From: Bacillota bacterium
GTDB taxonomy: Bacteria; Bacillota; Bacilli; Paenibacillales; Paenibacillaceae
DNA length: 64,000 nucleotides
Direction of reading: 5' to 3'
NCBI GenBank assembly: GCA_023391635.1
Contig: JAEWAQ010000031.1
Span: 46,467 to 110,466 of the forward strand
The first letter of the stretch is position 1; each line of letters begins with the position of its first letter. Below the pieces are notes generated by a model. The model was given only the letters and a program-made list of their open reading frames with translations, did not search any database and was not told where the DNA came from. Of the stretch, positions 9,321-18,395 are shown piece after piece. The translations under genes were made by a program, and so were the position numbers.

Positions 9321-9352
9321 GGGCGGTTTTATCCAAGCGGATAAAACCGCCC
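9321..9352 (-). terminator. strong hairpin between binding protein and permease genes
   Basis: A perfect 14 bp inverted repeat (GGGCGGTTTTATCC and its complement) with a 4-base loop lies between the binding-protein stop and the next permease. There is no T-tract, so it is more likely a processing or 3'-protecting element that raises binding-protein mRNA over permease mRNA than a full terminator. Confidence 0.65.
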
Positions 9353-9378
9353 CCTTCCTCTGATCGCGTCAGCTTCAG

Positions 9379-11121
9379 TTACAGAATGACTTTCGTTTTC
9401 GGATCGGCGTTCTTCTCGGCAAGGAGCTTCAGATAATCATTTAAACCTGCATTTTCCATTTGCTTCAATGCGGCGTCGAGAATCTTCTGGGCTTCGTCCA
9501 GATTCTTGGCATAGTAGGCGCGAACCAGGCTGTCGTTGTAGTTGTCAAACGCGGCCTTGAGCTCTGTGCCTTTTGCGAATTCGCCCAGGAACGATGTCGG
9601 CGTATAGCCGTCGTTAACCTTCGCATTCTTGCGCAGTTCATCGTATCCCCAGTATTCAGCCAGCTTCAAGGCTCCGTCGCTGTGTCCCGAGTTCGCGCTG
9701 TCGCCCCACTCGGATTCACCGAAGTCTGCTTCCCAATTGATATCCGTACCGCCGAGCAATTCGCCCCAATAATTGGATACGCCTGCGAATCCGAGCGCTT
9801 TGGCAGCATTCGGGTCATTCTTCTTAAGCTCGACGACTTCCGGCTTCGGAACCGGATTGCCTTGGGCATTCAACGTGTAGTCGCGGCCCTCCAAGCCGTA
9901 TTTCCACAGCAGCTTGCCCTCGCGCGAAGCGAGGAAATCGGCAAATTTCATAATATCTTCCGGATTCTTCGTCGTCTTCGGAATGGCAAAGCCGGAATAA
10001 CCGGTCTTGAAGGAAACTTCCATCTGAAACGGACCGTCAACCGTATCGATCGGTCCGAGCGGGACATAGTGGCCGTCCAGCGCGAATTCCTGATAGTTGT
10101 GCATGTTGGCGACAATCGCGGACGTCCCGTTCACAGCAAACTCCGTAGCGCGGCTCTCGTCAATCGTGAAGAACTCGGGTTGAATCAGCTTTTCATTCAA
10201 CAGCTTCTGCATGAACGCCACTTTCTCCATGGCGACCGGCGTTTGCGCTTCATGCAGGATCTTGCCGTCTTTGTCCATCTTGATGCGTTGATCCGTATGA
10301 CCCCACATCAGCGGGTTAAACAGCCTTTCGCTGTCGTGGATGTTGCCCGGACCCCAATATTCCGGACCGATCGGGTACACATCCTTGCCATTGTTGTCCT
10401 TGAAATTTCCAGCTTTGATCTTCTTCACCAAATCATAGAGCTGATCCATCGTCTTGATCGTGCGCGCGTCGATGCCGAGCGCATCGGCGATATCTTTGCG
10501 AATGTACGGGCCGCCGGCGTATTTGCGGGACTCGTATCCGCCCTCACGCTGGATGTTCATATGAACAAGATAGGTCGAACCATTAAATTCCGGACGGAAC
10601 ATGACGCCGTATTCCGTGTCGATCGGCAAATAATCCTTGTTCAAATATTTGCTGAACACTTTCGTGTCCTTCATCATCGGCGCCAAATCATAGAACATGT
10701 CCTCGCGGGCAGCCTTGAGCAGAACAGGCATTTCAGGACGTCCGCTGTTGTTCAAGTAGAACGTGATGAAGTCCGGCAAGTCGCCCGATGCCAAGCCGGC
10801 GATCAAGCCGTCGATCGAATGGTCCGCTTTCATGATTTCAATAGAGAAATCAATCCCGGTCAACTCTTTGATTTTCGCCTTGATTTCCGGATTCATATCT
10901 TCCGTGTAATCATCCGTGCCCATAAAAACAAGTCCCTTGAGCTTGCGGTCGGCGATCCATGTCGAGGGTTTGCCGTTATCGGCCGGGGCCGAATTGCTGG
11001 CGGACGGCGCCTGACTGCCGGCGGATGGACTGCTGTCATTGTTGCTGTTGCTTGAGCAGCCTGTAATCATCATTGCGGCAATCAGCGGGATACCTAGAAA
11101 CTTAGCCCATTTCTTGTTCAT
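9379..11121 (-). CDS. extracellular sugar-binding lipoprotein of ABC importer (LplA type)
   Basis: This 580-residue solute-binding protein captures an oligosaccharide outside the membrane and hands it to the two permeases. The N-terminus is a lipoprotein signal with lipobox MITGC, giving Cys at about residue 22, followed by a low-complexity Ser/Asn linker (SSNSNNDSSPSAGS). The length and the block SGFAIPKTTKNPEDIMKFADF fit the large family-1 binding proteins of Lpl-type systems in Paenibacillus. It starts about 110 bp after the upstream permease, and a predicted LacI-type operator lies in that gap. The ligand cannot be read from sequence; the mannosidases next door suggest a manno-oligosaccharide. 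Confidence 0.95.
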   Translation of the reverse strand: MNKKWAKFLGIPLIAAMMITGCSSNSNNDSSPSAGSQAPSASNSAPADNGKPSTWIADRKLKGLVFMGTDDYTEDMNPEIKAKIKELTGIDFSIEIMKADHSIDGLIAGLASGDLPDFITFYLNNSGRPEMPVLLKAAREDMFYDLAPMMKDTKVFSKYLNKDYLPIDTEYGVMFRPEFNGSTYLVHMNIQREGGYESRKYAGGPYIRKDIADALGIDARTIKTMDQLYDLVKKIKAGNFKDNNGKDVYPIGPEYWGPGNIHDSERLFNPLMWGHTDQRIKMDKDGKILHEAQTPVAMEKVAFMQKLLNEKLIQPEFFTIDESRATEFAVNGTSAIVANMHNYQEFALDGHYVPLGPIDTVDGPFQMEVSFKTGYSGFAIPKTTKNPEDIMKFADFLASREGKLLWKYGLEGRDYTLNAQGNPVPKPEVVELKKNDPNAAKALGFAGVSNYWGELLGGTDINWEADFGESEWGDSANSGHSDGALKLAEYWGYDELRKNAKVNDGYTPTSFLGEFAKGTELKAAFDNYNDSLVRAYYAKNLDEAQKILDAALKQMENAGLNDYLKLLAEKNADPKTKVIL

Positions 11122-11223
11122 ACGTGCGTCTACCCCTTTTCAAAAGAATCATTTTATGAAAGGCGCCATACGGCGCGTTCCATCGAACAATGGAAAGCCA
11201 GTTCATTGAGATCGCAACGAGTC

Positions 11224-11237
11224 TGGTATCGTTACCA
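11224..11237. promoter_or_regulatory. LacI-type operator copy 1
   Basis: TGGTATCGTTACCA is a near-perfect palindrome with TGGTA/TACCA arms around a central CG. On the minus strand it overlaps the Trp codon and stop of the permease gene and precedes the binding-protein gene, so it could control an internal promoter or act as a roadblock. The same 14-mer pattern occurs at 12306 and 19375. Confidence 0.6.
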
Positions 11238-12179
11238 TAATGAGGTATCAGAAACCTTTCTGGAGATGCGATTGACGATAATGACGAGAATCAAACCGAT
11301 GACGCCTTGCAGCATCCCGACGGCGGTCGCATAGCCGTACTGTCCGCCCTGCAAACCGACACGTATGATATAAGTGTCCAAAATGTCGGCCAGATGCGCA
11401 TTGCCTGGCGTTCGCAGCAAGTAGATTTGATCGAAACCGGCAGATAGAATATTGCCGAGGGACAGAATGAACAAGATCAGAATCGTCGGCGTAATGGATG
11501 GAAGCGTGATACTCCACATTTCCCGGAATTTGCTCGCCCCGTCGATCTTGGCGGCTTCATACATATCCGGGTTCACGCCCGCGATCGCCGCAAGATAGAT
11601 AATCGAATCCCAGCCGATCGACTTCCAGGTGAAGCTGCTGAACATAATGGTGTAGAAGTACTTGGGATCCATCATATAGAAAATGCTGCCGTCTCCGCCC
11701 ATATTGGCAACCGCTTGATTGAGCAAACCTGTATCCGGTGCCAATATGCGCTGAACAAGTCCAATAACGACGACCCAAGACAGAAAGTGAGGTAAATAAG
11801 AGATGCTTTGCGCGAAATTGCGGAACCATTTGTTCCGAATTTCATTGAACATTAGCGCCAGTATGATCGGAAGCGGCAAATACACGAACAGCTTCATTCC
11901 GCTTATGACAAGCGTGTTTACAATCAATGACTTGCTCTGATAATCATGGAAGAACGCCTGAAAATAATCGAAGCCGATCCAAGGGCTGCCGAGAATGCCT
12001 TTGTTGAACTTGTACTCCTTGAACGCGAGCATCAACCCTCCCATCGGAATATAGGAGAATATGATGAAGAACGCCAGGCAAGGCAGCAACATGAAGTACA
12101 AGTAACGATGCAAAAATATCGACTTCCACAAGGTACGTCCGGACTTGAATATCTCCGGCGGCGAATTGGCTTGTTGCAT
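11232..12179 (-). CDS. sugar ABC transporter permease, LplB type
   Basis: This 315-residue inner-membrane permease is the first gene of the transporter operon. It has about six membrane helices (YLYFMLLPCLAFFIIFSYIP is the first), with the EAA loop around EAAKIDGASKFREMWSITLP (about residues 205-224). The start is the ATG at 12179, behind AAGGTGATG. A longer frame begins 66 bases upstream but adds a non-hydrophobic stretch and has no ribosome site. It works with the second permease (8387) and the lipoprotein (9379). A promoter and two operator-like palindromes lie directly upstream. Confidence 0.95.
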   Translation of the reverse strand: MQQANSPPEIFKSGRTLWKSIFLHRYLYFMLLPCLAFFIIFSYIPMGGLMLAFKEYKFNKGILGSPWIGFDYFQAFFHDYQSKSLIVNTLVISGMKLFVYLPLPIILALMFNEIRNKWFRNFAQSISYLPHFLSWVVVIGLVQRILAPDTGLLNQAVANMGGDGSIFYMMDPKYFYTIMFSSFTWKSIGWDSIIYLAAIAGVNPDMYEAAKIDGASKFREMWSITLPSITPTILILFILSLGNILSAGFDQIYLLRTPGNAHLADILDTYIIRVGLQGGQYGYATAVGMLQGVIGLILVIIVNRISRKVSDTSLW

Positions 12180-12305
12180 GAGCGGTTCATCACCTTCTTG
12201 TCGGGGTTGTGTTGGCGTATGCCCGTCGTAGCAATTGTTTGTCAACGTCGCATTCGCCGGTTATTAAACGAAAGTTACATTGGGTTAGCGTCAATCCACC
12301 CTTTC

Positions 12306-12319
12306 TGGTATCGCTACCA
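12306..12319. promoter_or_regulatory. LacI-type operator copy 2
   Basis: TGGTATCGCTACCA lies between the promoter at 12372 and the permease start at 12179. It matches the copies at 11224 and 19375, so it is probably bound by the local LacI regulator. Confidence 0.7.
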
Positions 12320-12349
12320 TATTACTCCGGAAAAAATGCGCCATTTGGT

Positions 12350-12377
12350 TGGTAGCGCTTCCGTTGACTATATTATA
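12350..12377 (-). promoter_or_regulatory. transporter operon promoter (-10) with downstream palindrome
   Basis: On the minus strand a perfect TATAAT (-10) lies at 12377-12372. The -35 region is weak. Eight bases further on is CGGAAGCGCTACCA (12363-12350), a partial palindrome around AAGCGCT that would cover the transcription start. It resembles both the local operator and a CcpA cre site, so either regulator could bind. This promoter would drive the permease, the binding protein and probably all genes down to 1574. Confidence 0.6.
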
Positions 12378-12409
12378 GGGCTTTCATCGTTGAAAAGCTA
12401 CTATTTTTT

Positions 12410-13159
12410 TTAGCTTGACCTATGAATTTCGTCGACCAGCGGAATTAACAATCCCGGCGCTCTGGTCGTGATGGCATCTACGCCCATCCGAAGAAACCAT
12501 TCCATATGCGGAACCTCGTTGATCGTATATACCCAAACCAACAAGCCCTCCCGATGCGCAGCGTCCACGATAGGCGGCAGACAGGTATAACCGTTCATGT
12601 TCAGTCCGGCATACCCTTCCTGCTTGGCTTTCCGGCAAATGGATGAGGCAAATGGCTCATACTGTGCAACTTGCTGCGGCGTGAGCTCATCCGGTGTATT
12701 CATCATCACCTGGATATCCGGATACAGGCTCGTAATGGCATCAGAGCAGCCTGTAATGTAGACCCTGTTCTGCGCTTGAAAGGAACGAATCAGATTGACT
12801 GCCGGGGCAATGGAAGACAGCTGTTTCAAATCCAGATTAAGCAGCGTGCCGAGCGGTGCGGACGCAGACAGAATTTGCTCCAGGGTAGCGATTTCATGCT
12901 CTACGTAGGCGGAGCCTAGCCTGCGGCGCATATTGGGCTCGTTCAACTGCTCGAATGAAAATTCATCCAGCAAGGGAGAGTTGTCATGCATCAGTATAGG
13001 AACGCCTGTGCAATCGGTGCGTACATCCACTTCCACGATGTCTGCGCCAATTTGAATGCCTTCCATGAAAGAAGCGAACGTATTGTCCGGATGAAGTCCG
13101 CAGCCTGTGTGGGCTGCGACCTTCGTCTTGCGGATCCGGCACTCTTGCGGTCCCGTCAT
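12410..13159 (-). CDS. glycerophosphodiester phosphodiesterase-like protein (GDPD)
   Basis: This 249-residue TIM-barrel phosphodiesterase of the GDPD family hydrolyses glycerophosphodiesters or related phosphodiesters. The N-terminal block reads AAHTGCGLHPDNTFASF, where the family usually has HRG and PENT; the metal-ligand region GADIVEVDVRTD and the catalytic-side ILMHD are present. The usual Arg of HRG and Glu of PENT are therefore changed (to Thr and Asp), so activity or substrate may differ. There is no signal peptide, so it should be cytoplasmic. The ATG overlaps the GH125 stop as ATGA, making it the last gene of the mannosidase operon. A phosphodiester-linked mannoside is an attractive but unproven substrate. 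Confidence 0.88.
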   Translation of the reverse strand: MTGPQECRIRKTKVAAHTGCGLHPDNTFASFMEGIQIGADIVEVDVRTDCTGVPILMHDNSPLLDEFSFEQLNEPNMRRRLGSAYVEHEIATLEQILSASAPLGTLLNLDLKQLSSIAPAVNLIRSFQAQNRVYITGCSDAITSLYPDIQVMMNTPDELTPQQVAQYEPFASSICRKAKQEGYAGLNMNGYTCLPPIVDAAHREGLLVWVYTINEVPHMEWFLRMGVDAITTRAPGLLIPLVDEIHRSS

Positions 13160-14490
13160 TGTACCTCACCTTGTTTCATCAGCATGTGTACGAATTCGGC
13201 GAACAGACTGTTCGACCAGGCGAACCAGGGCCGCGTGAACCGATGCGGATCGTCCGCATGGAAGCCTTCATGCATATAGCCGGTGTCGGCATCGGTGGCG
13301 AGCAGCATCGCCAGCAGACCGGCTTTTTCTTCCCGGTCTTGCGAAGTCAACCCTTGCATGGATAGCGCAATGGGCCAAATATGGCGGTCCGGCGTGTGCG
13401 GGCTGCCGATGCCGCGTGCCGCCTCTCCCTCGAAGTAATAGGGATTATCCTTGCTCAAAATAAATTGCCGGGTATTCCGGTATACCGGATCGTCTGCGCT
13501 CCTGTAGCCCAAATAAGGGATGGATAACAGGCTGGGCACGTTCGCATCGTCCATCAGATTGTAGTTGCCGTATCCGTCCGTCTCGTACGCATAGATCTTT
13601 CCGTAGACCGGATGAATGACCGTGCCGTACGTCTCGATGCCGAATTCGATTTCTTCCTTCAAGGCAAGAGCGGATTGGCACAAGGAGTCGTCGCGATAGA
13701 TGTCTGTCGCAATCTCGGCGATATGGCCCAGCACGACGGCCGCGAACATATTCGCCGGAATGAGATAGCCGAACGCGCACGCATCGTCGCTTGGCCGGAA
13801 TGCCGACCACGTCATGCCGGTATAATTGACCGGCATGCCCTTCCCTTCATTGCGCAAGGTATCGGAAGGCGGGCCATCCAGCCGCTGAAAGCGATAAGGC
13901 GACTGCTCGCCGTGGCGCTGTTCCGTCCGCCACAACCGGATGATGCGGCGGGCGGTCGTGCGGAACGTCTCGTCGAAGTGCCGGGCGATGCCGGTCGATT
14001 TCCAATACAAGTAGCTCAATTGAACCGGATAGCAAAGCGAATCGATCTCGTACTTGCGCTCCCAGATCCACGGGCCCAGTTCCGTCAAATCTTCGTCGTA
14101 GCGATGGTCGTTGGCCGCTTCGTTGAACGCATTGGCATACGGATCGATGTTGATATACGCCATCTGGCGGCGCAGCAAGCCTTCGATCAGCTGCTGCAGC
14201 CGCTCATCCCGCGCCGCAAGCGGCACATAATGCCGGACCTGGGCGCTGGAGTCGCGCAGCCACATGGCGGGAATATCCCCTGTGAACACGAATGCCGTCC
14301 CGTCCTCAAGCAGCTTCGTTGTCGTCTCCAACGTATTCGCGAAGCATCGCTTGAAAGTGTCCCGCAGCTTCGGATGGCCGGACAGCCGATCGTCCGCCTC
14401 AGCGAACAGTTGACCGATCGCCGGAGGCAGGTTGAATGTAGCGATATTCCTCACCCCAAATCTTCCTTCATGCAGGTCATATTCGGACAT
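13156..14490 (-). CDS. GH125 exo-alpha-1,6-mannosidase family protein
   Basis: This 444-residue protein belongs to glycoside hydrolase family 125 (former DUF1237), (alpha/alpha)6-barrel enzymes that release mannose from the non-reducing end of alpha-1,6-mannosides. The block FVFTGDIPAMWLRDSSAQV (about residues 68-86) is diagnostic and contains the conserved Asp. AARGIGSPHTPDRHIWPIA and the aromatic-rich C-terminus also fit. No signal peptide is seen, so it would act on imported oligosaccharides. Its start lies inside the end of the GH38 gene (14 bp overlap) and its stop overlaps the GDPD gene. Pairing with GH38 is common in bacterial N-glycan and mannan loci. Confidence 0.94.
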   Translation of the reverse strand: MSEYDLHEGRFGVRNIATFNLPPAIGQLFAEADDRLSGHPKLRDTFKRCFANTLETTTKLLEDGTAFVFTGDIPAMWLRDSSAQVRHYVPLAARDERLQQLIEGLLRRQMAYINIDPYANAFNEAANDHRYDEDLTELGPWIWERKYEIDSLCYPVQLSYLYWKSTGIARHFDETFRTTARRIIRLWRTEQRHGEQSPYRFQRLDGPPSDTLRNEGKGMPVNYTGMTWSAFRPSDDACAFGYLIPANMFAAVVLGHIAEIATDIYRDDSLCQSALALKEEIEFGIETYGTVIHPVYGKIYAYETDGYGNYNLMDDANVPSLLSIPYLGYRSADDPVYRNTRQFILSKDNPYYFEGEAARGIGSPHTPDRHIWPIALSMQGLTSQDREEKAGLLAMLLATDADTGYMHEGFHADDPHRFTRPWFAWSNSLFAEFVHMLMKQGEVQ

Positions 14491-17400
14491 CCAGCAGGAA
14501 TGTCTTGATTTCGTAAGGCAATAATTCGAATGTCAGCCCGGCTCCGGGCTGCGCTTCGCCGATCGGGCGTTCCATCAGGTCGCACTCTTGCCAGGAGGCG
14601 ATCGCGAAGTCGCTCGACAGCTCCGCCGTTCCGCGGCTGCCCGCGAATTCGTGCAGCCGGACGACGAGCTTGTCGCCGTCTTCGGCTTTCTTCACGGTGT
14701 CGATCATGGCGAATTCGCAGATCAGCCGCAGCATGGAAGCCGCTGCGTTTGCCATCGCTCCATCGCACGCGGTCAGCGGGTTGTTAAGCTGCCACGCTTC
14801 CCGAACCGTGCCGCCCTGGCACCAATCGCCCAGGTGCGGGTACAGCGCATACGTGAAGCGGTGTTCGCCCTGATCCGCTTCCGTATCCGGCTCGATCGCC
14901 GATTTGATCAAGCTGAGCCGCAGCGTGTGGTCCTTGATGTCGTAACCGTATTTGCAATCATTCATCAGGCTGACGCCATAACCCCGTTCGGACAGATCCG
15001 CCCATTGGTGGCCTACCGTCTCGAAGCGGGCCCAATCCCAGCTCGTATTCCAATGCGTCGGCCGCTTAACGTTGCCGAACTGAATGTCGTAAGTCGCTTC
15101 CGTCGAGCGCACCGTCACGGGGAACGCCACCTTCAGCAATTGCTGGCGCTCGTGCCAGTCGACGCTTGTCTCGAAATCGATGCGGCGGGAGTCGGCGTAC
15201 AGATGCATCTGCTGCGAGATCGTGGAGTTCGCGTAAGTCCATACGAATTTTACGGTCGCCGACAGCTTGCCGGCATGCACGAGCTCGATCGACTGCAGCC
15301 CGGTCACTTCGCGCCGCTTCTGCTGGTAATAAATATCGATATCCCATGCGTCGAACATGAGCGGCTTGTCCTCGAATACCTGGAATACGTTGCCGGGTTC
15401 GCCCGATGCGAGCACCTGCCTGCCGTTAACGATATCATAGATGCTCGTGAGTTGTCCGATTTTGTTCCATGCGATCCGGTAATGCGGCGTGAGGATACCG
15501 TCCGGGGTCCATTCGAACGGGGAGGGACCCGGATCGGCGCCATGATCGGCAGCGGGATGAAAAACGATCGTCGCTTGTCCCATGGACGGCACGTCGACCT
15601 GCACCAAGTGCCGGCTTCCCGCAGACTCGGATACAAGCGCGGATCCATCCGCAGATGTCCACGCACCCGGCAAGCCGGTTTCGATTTCCACCAGGCCGCG
15701 GCGGTCCCAGGAGGCGGAATTCCATACGGTATATCGTCCGGTGTTCGGCTGGGCGATCGCCCCGGCCGCATGATTCCATACGGCACGGACCGTGCGCTCC
15801 GCTTCTTCGTATTCCAGCTTGCTGTCCTCGTATACTTCATGGATGGAAGACCCCGGAATGATGTCATGGAACTGATTGCGCAAAATGATCTTCCAACCGC
15901 CGTTCAAGTCGTTCTGGCGATAGGGGGTCCAGCTTCCGGCAAGCAGACTGGCGTAGGCGCTCAGCCATTCGGCTTCGCGATAGGCGAGTTCCAGCTTGCG
16001 GTTCATGCGTTTGTTGTACGCTTGGCTCGTATAGGTGCCGCGATGGAATTCCAAATACAGTTCGCCGTCCCAGGTATGCACATACTGATCGGTATCGGCA
16101 ATCGTCCGCTGCAGCCGCTCAAAATAAGCATCGGCCGTGCCCGTCTTCACATGCGGCAGCCCCGGCATCTCGTCGAGCCTGCGGCGCATCTCCAGCATCT
16201 CGCGGTTGACGCCGCCGCCTCCGTCCCCATAGCCGTAGGACAGCAGCAATTCCTCGTTCGCGTTCTTGTTGCGGTAATTGTCCCAGATGCCTTTGACCAT
16301 CCGGGCTTCAACCGTGCCGTTATACGTATAATAGGGACTGTCGTGCTCATCCGGCGTCGTGATGAAATGCGTCAGCACTTCCGAGCCGTCGATGCCGCGC
16401 CAGCGGAACGTGTCGTGGGGCATCCGGTTGAATTGACTCCAGCTGATCTTTGTCGTCATGAACGTGTCGATGCCCGACTTCAAGAGAATCTGCGGCAAAG
16501 CCCAACTGTAGCCGAATACGTCGGGCAGCCACAGATAACGGCACTCCGAACCGAACTCGTCGCGGAAAAACCGTGTGCCCAGCAGCAGCTGGCGCACGAG
16601 CGACTCGCCGGACGTCAAGTTGCAATCCGCTTCCAGCCACATGCCGCCCGCCGCCTCCCAGCGACCTTCCTTCACGCGCTCGCGAATTTTCTCGTAGATA
16701 TCCGGATAGTCATGCTTGATGTAATCGTAAAGCTGCGGCTGCGTTTGCAGGAACACGTAATCCGGATATTGCTCCATCAGCCGGAGCACCGTCGAGAACG
16801 AACGGGCGGCTTTCTCGCGGGTATGCTTGAGCCGCCACAGCCAAGCTACGTCGATATGCGTATGTCCGATGCAGGTCACCGTGACCCGGGCGTGCTTTTC
16901 GAGCGCGTGCAAGTCGCTCCGCAAGATGTCTCTGGCCGCGCGAACGGAATCGTAGAAGGCATCGGATCGCGGATACGACCAGTCGATCCGCAGGAGCGAG
17001 CGATCGAGCGCCTTGATCAGCTGCACCCGGTCCGGGTCATTGGCATCGAGCGCGAGCGTGGTGTCATAGGCTGCGAAGGCGGTGAAGTAATAGTCGTCCG
17101 CCGCTTCGTCCAACCAGCACCATTCGGCCATGCGGATCGTATGCTTGCGCGGCTTGGGCGGCCCGCCGCCTTCCAATCCCGACCACAGGCGGATGTCTGC
17201 CCGAATCTGTTGTCCGGCGGCTGCGGCAGGCAGGAATACTTCCTGGTGGTTGGAGTCCACCCCTTGATAGGGCGCTCCGTTCAAGTATAACAAAGATTCG
17301 AAGCCGGAATTGTTGCCTCCGCCGGTCTCTCCGAAGTCGAATCGGCCAAGTACTTTGCGCCCCGCCCACTCCCGCGGGATGTTCGCCGTATGCGACAACC

Positions 17401-17596
17401 AGACATAACGATCCCGGCCGGCCCAGGTGTCTCCTGCATCGATGCGGGACCACTCTCCAACTTGCGGAGGTCTGGCGCCGACTTCCCCGGCCGCGTCTTC
17501 CATCGACCGGAACGATGCGATCGGCATGGCGTCCCTGTAGCGCAGGTCGGCCAATTGGGCGAGTCTTTCCTTGATTTTCTCTTCGGTCAGCAGCAT
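14477..17596 (-). CDS. GH38 alpha-mannosidase
   Basis: This is a 1039-residue zinc-dependent retaining alpha-mannosidase. The catalytic domain shows CIGHTHIDVAWLWRLKHTRE (about residue 250), with the zinc-binding His and Asp, then GGMWLEADCNLTSGESLVRQ (about 320), with the nucleophile Asp, and YLWLPDVFGYSWALPQIL. The C-terminal half is beta-sandwich. There is no signal peptide, so it is probably cytoplasmic. I chose the ATG at 17596 because GGAGGGA lies before it; an ATG 21 bases upstream lacks a site. It follows the isomerase-like gene by 37 bp and overlaps GH125. Together they would trim branched alpha-mannosides. Confidence 0.96.
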   Translation of the reverse strand: MLLTEEKIKERLAQLADLRYRDAMPIASFRSMEDAAGEVGARPPQVGEWSRIDAGDTWAGRDRYVWLSHTANIPREWAGRKVLGRFDFGETGGGNNSGFESLLYLNGAPYQGVDSNHQEVFLPAAAAGQQIRADIRLWSGLEGGGPPKPRKHTIRMAEWCWLDEAADDYYFTAFAAYDTTLALDANDPDRVQLIKALDRSLLRIDWSYPRSDAFYDSVRAARDILRSDLHALEKHARVTVTCIGHTHIDVAWLWRLKHTREKAARSFSTVLRLMEQYPDYVFLQTQPQLYDYIKHDYPDIYEKIRERVKEGRWEAAGGMWLEADCNLTSGESLVRQLLLGTRFFRDEFGSECRYLWLPDVFGYSWALPQILLKSGIDTFMTTKISWSQFNRMPHDTFRWRGIDGSEVLTHFITTPDEHDSPYYTYNGTVEARMVKGIWDNYRNKNANEELLLSYGYGDGGGGVNREMLEMRRRLDEMPGLPHVKTGTADAYFERLQRTIADTDQYVHTWDGELYLEFHRGTYTSQAYNKRMNRKLELAYREAEWLSAYASLLAGSWTPYRQNDLNGGWKIILRNQFHDIIPGSSIHEVYEDSKLEYEEAERTVRAVWNHAAGAIAQPNTGRYTVWNSASWDRRGLVEIETGLPGAWTSADGSALVSESAGSRHLVQVDVPSMGQATIVFHPAADHGADPGPSPFEWTPDGILTPHYRIAWNKIGQLTSIYDIVNGRQVLASGEPGNVFQVFEDKPLMFDAWDIDIYYQQKRREVTGLQSIELVHAGKLSATVKFVWTYANSTISQQMHLYADSRRIDFETSVDWHERQQLLKVAFPVTVRSTEATYDIQFGNVKRPTHWNTSWDWARFETVGHQWADLSERGYGVSLMNDCKYGYDIKDHTLRLSLIKSAIEPDTEADQGEHRFTYALYPHLGDWCQGGTVREAWQLNNPLTACDGAMANAAASMLRLICEFAMIDTVKKAEDGDKLVVRLHEFAGSRGTAELSSDFAIASWQECDLMERPIGEAQPGAGLTFELLPYEIKTFLLDVRI

Positions 17597-17633
17597 TCGC
17601 GTTCCCTCCATCAGCATGAATCAACGCTGTACC

Positions 17634-18395
17634 TTATTTCATTGCCTGTGCCATGCGAACCAGGTTTTCATAACTTATCGCCAGACTGTCAAGAGGATTG
17701 CCTGAACAATAATCCTGTTCGACGGCATACCACTCGACACCGCTGCGTTCGCCCCATTGCAGGATCGGGGCGAAGTCTATGGTGCCGTTGCCGATTTCCG
17801 AGAACGTTTGCCGGTCATCGCCGGTCATATCCTTCAGATGCAGGATCGGCATACGATGGGCATAAGGTTCAATCCTGCTCAGCGGATCAAGGTTCGCCTT
17901 CTTCACCCAATAAGTGTCGATCTCCGCATACACCGGGGCATCCGTTTCCAGCTCCAGCAAATAATCGAGCGCGTATTTCCCGTCCACCTTGGTGTGGAAT
18001 TCGAAGTCGTGATTGTGATAGCCGACCCGATACCCGGCTTCGCTAACCTGACTGGACACTTGACGCAAGTCGGCGCGCACGCTGCGGTACCCGTCCGGAT
18101 GCTGCAATCCACCGGGAAGAGAATGGCAAATAAAGTCCCGTGTGTCGAACAACCGCGCTTCTTCCAGAACGGCCGGCAGGTCATGCTTCATCCGTTCGAG
18201 CCCGACGTGCATGCCTGCCGCGCGGAGGCCAAGCTCCTTCATCACGGTGGCAATCTCCGCAGGATCGTAGCCGTGCAATCCGTCGATCTGAACGGCCGCC
18301 CATCCCATTTTCTTCAATTCGCGGAGCGTACCGGGGAAATCCTGCTTGACTTCCTTGCGCAACGTGTATAGCTGTGCTGCCAGCTTGTCTCTCAC
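17634..18395 (-). CDS. xylose-isomerase-like TIM barrel sugar isomerase/epimerase
   Basis: This 253-residue protein has the AP-endonuclease-2/xylose-isomerase fold common in sugar epimerases and inositol-type enzymes. It begins AAQLYTLRKEV (the family's QLYT/S motif) and continues with LHLKDM (about residue 190) and YAEIDTYWVKKA, which give metal-binding Glu, His and Asp. The start is a GTG that overlaps the aldo/keto reductase stop as GTGA. Any longer frame would run through that gene in the wrong frame. It probably isomerises or epimerises the free sugar from the locus. The closest families act on inosose or keto-sugars, but the substrate is unknown. Confidence 0.9.
   Translation of the reverse strand: MRDKLAAQLYTLRKEVKQDFPGTLRELKKMGWAAVQIDGLHGYDPAEIATVMKELGLRAAGMHVGLERMKHDLPAVLEEARLFDTRDFICHSLPGGLQHPDGYRSVRADLRQVSSQVSEAGYRVGYHNHDFEFHTKVDGKYALDYLLELETDAPVYAEIDTYWVKKANLDPLSRIEPYAHRMPILHLKDMTGDDRQTFSEIGNGTIDFAPILQWGERSGVEWYAVEQDYCSGNPLDSLAISYENLVRMAQAMK

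Noticed and set aside
9460..11055. 531-codon plus-strand frame
   Set aside because: It is antisense to the binding-protein gene, whose lipobox and family motifs are unambiguous.
12378..12412. Hairpin and T-run near the end of the GDPD gene as a terminator
   Set aside because: The T-run lies on the plus strand, the wrong side for the minus-strand gene, and the stem has a bulge; the region is better explained as the transporter promoter.
14588..17290. A 900-codon open frame on the plus strand
   Set aside because: It is antisense to the GH38 gene. Its translation is rich in Arg, Pro and His with no domain, as expected from the GC-rich third positions of the real gene.
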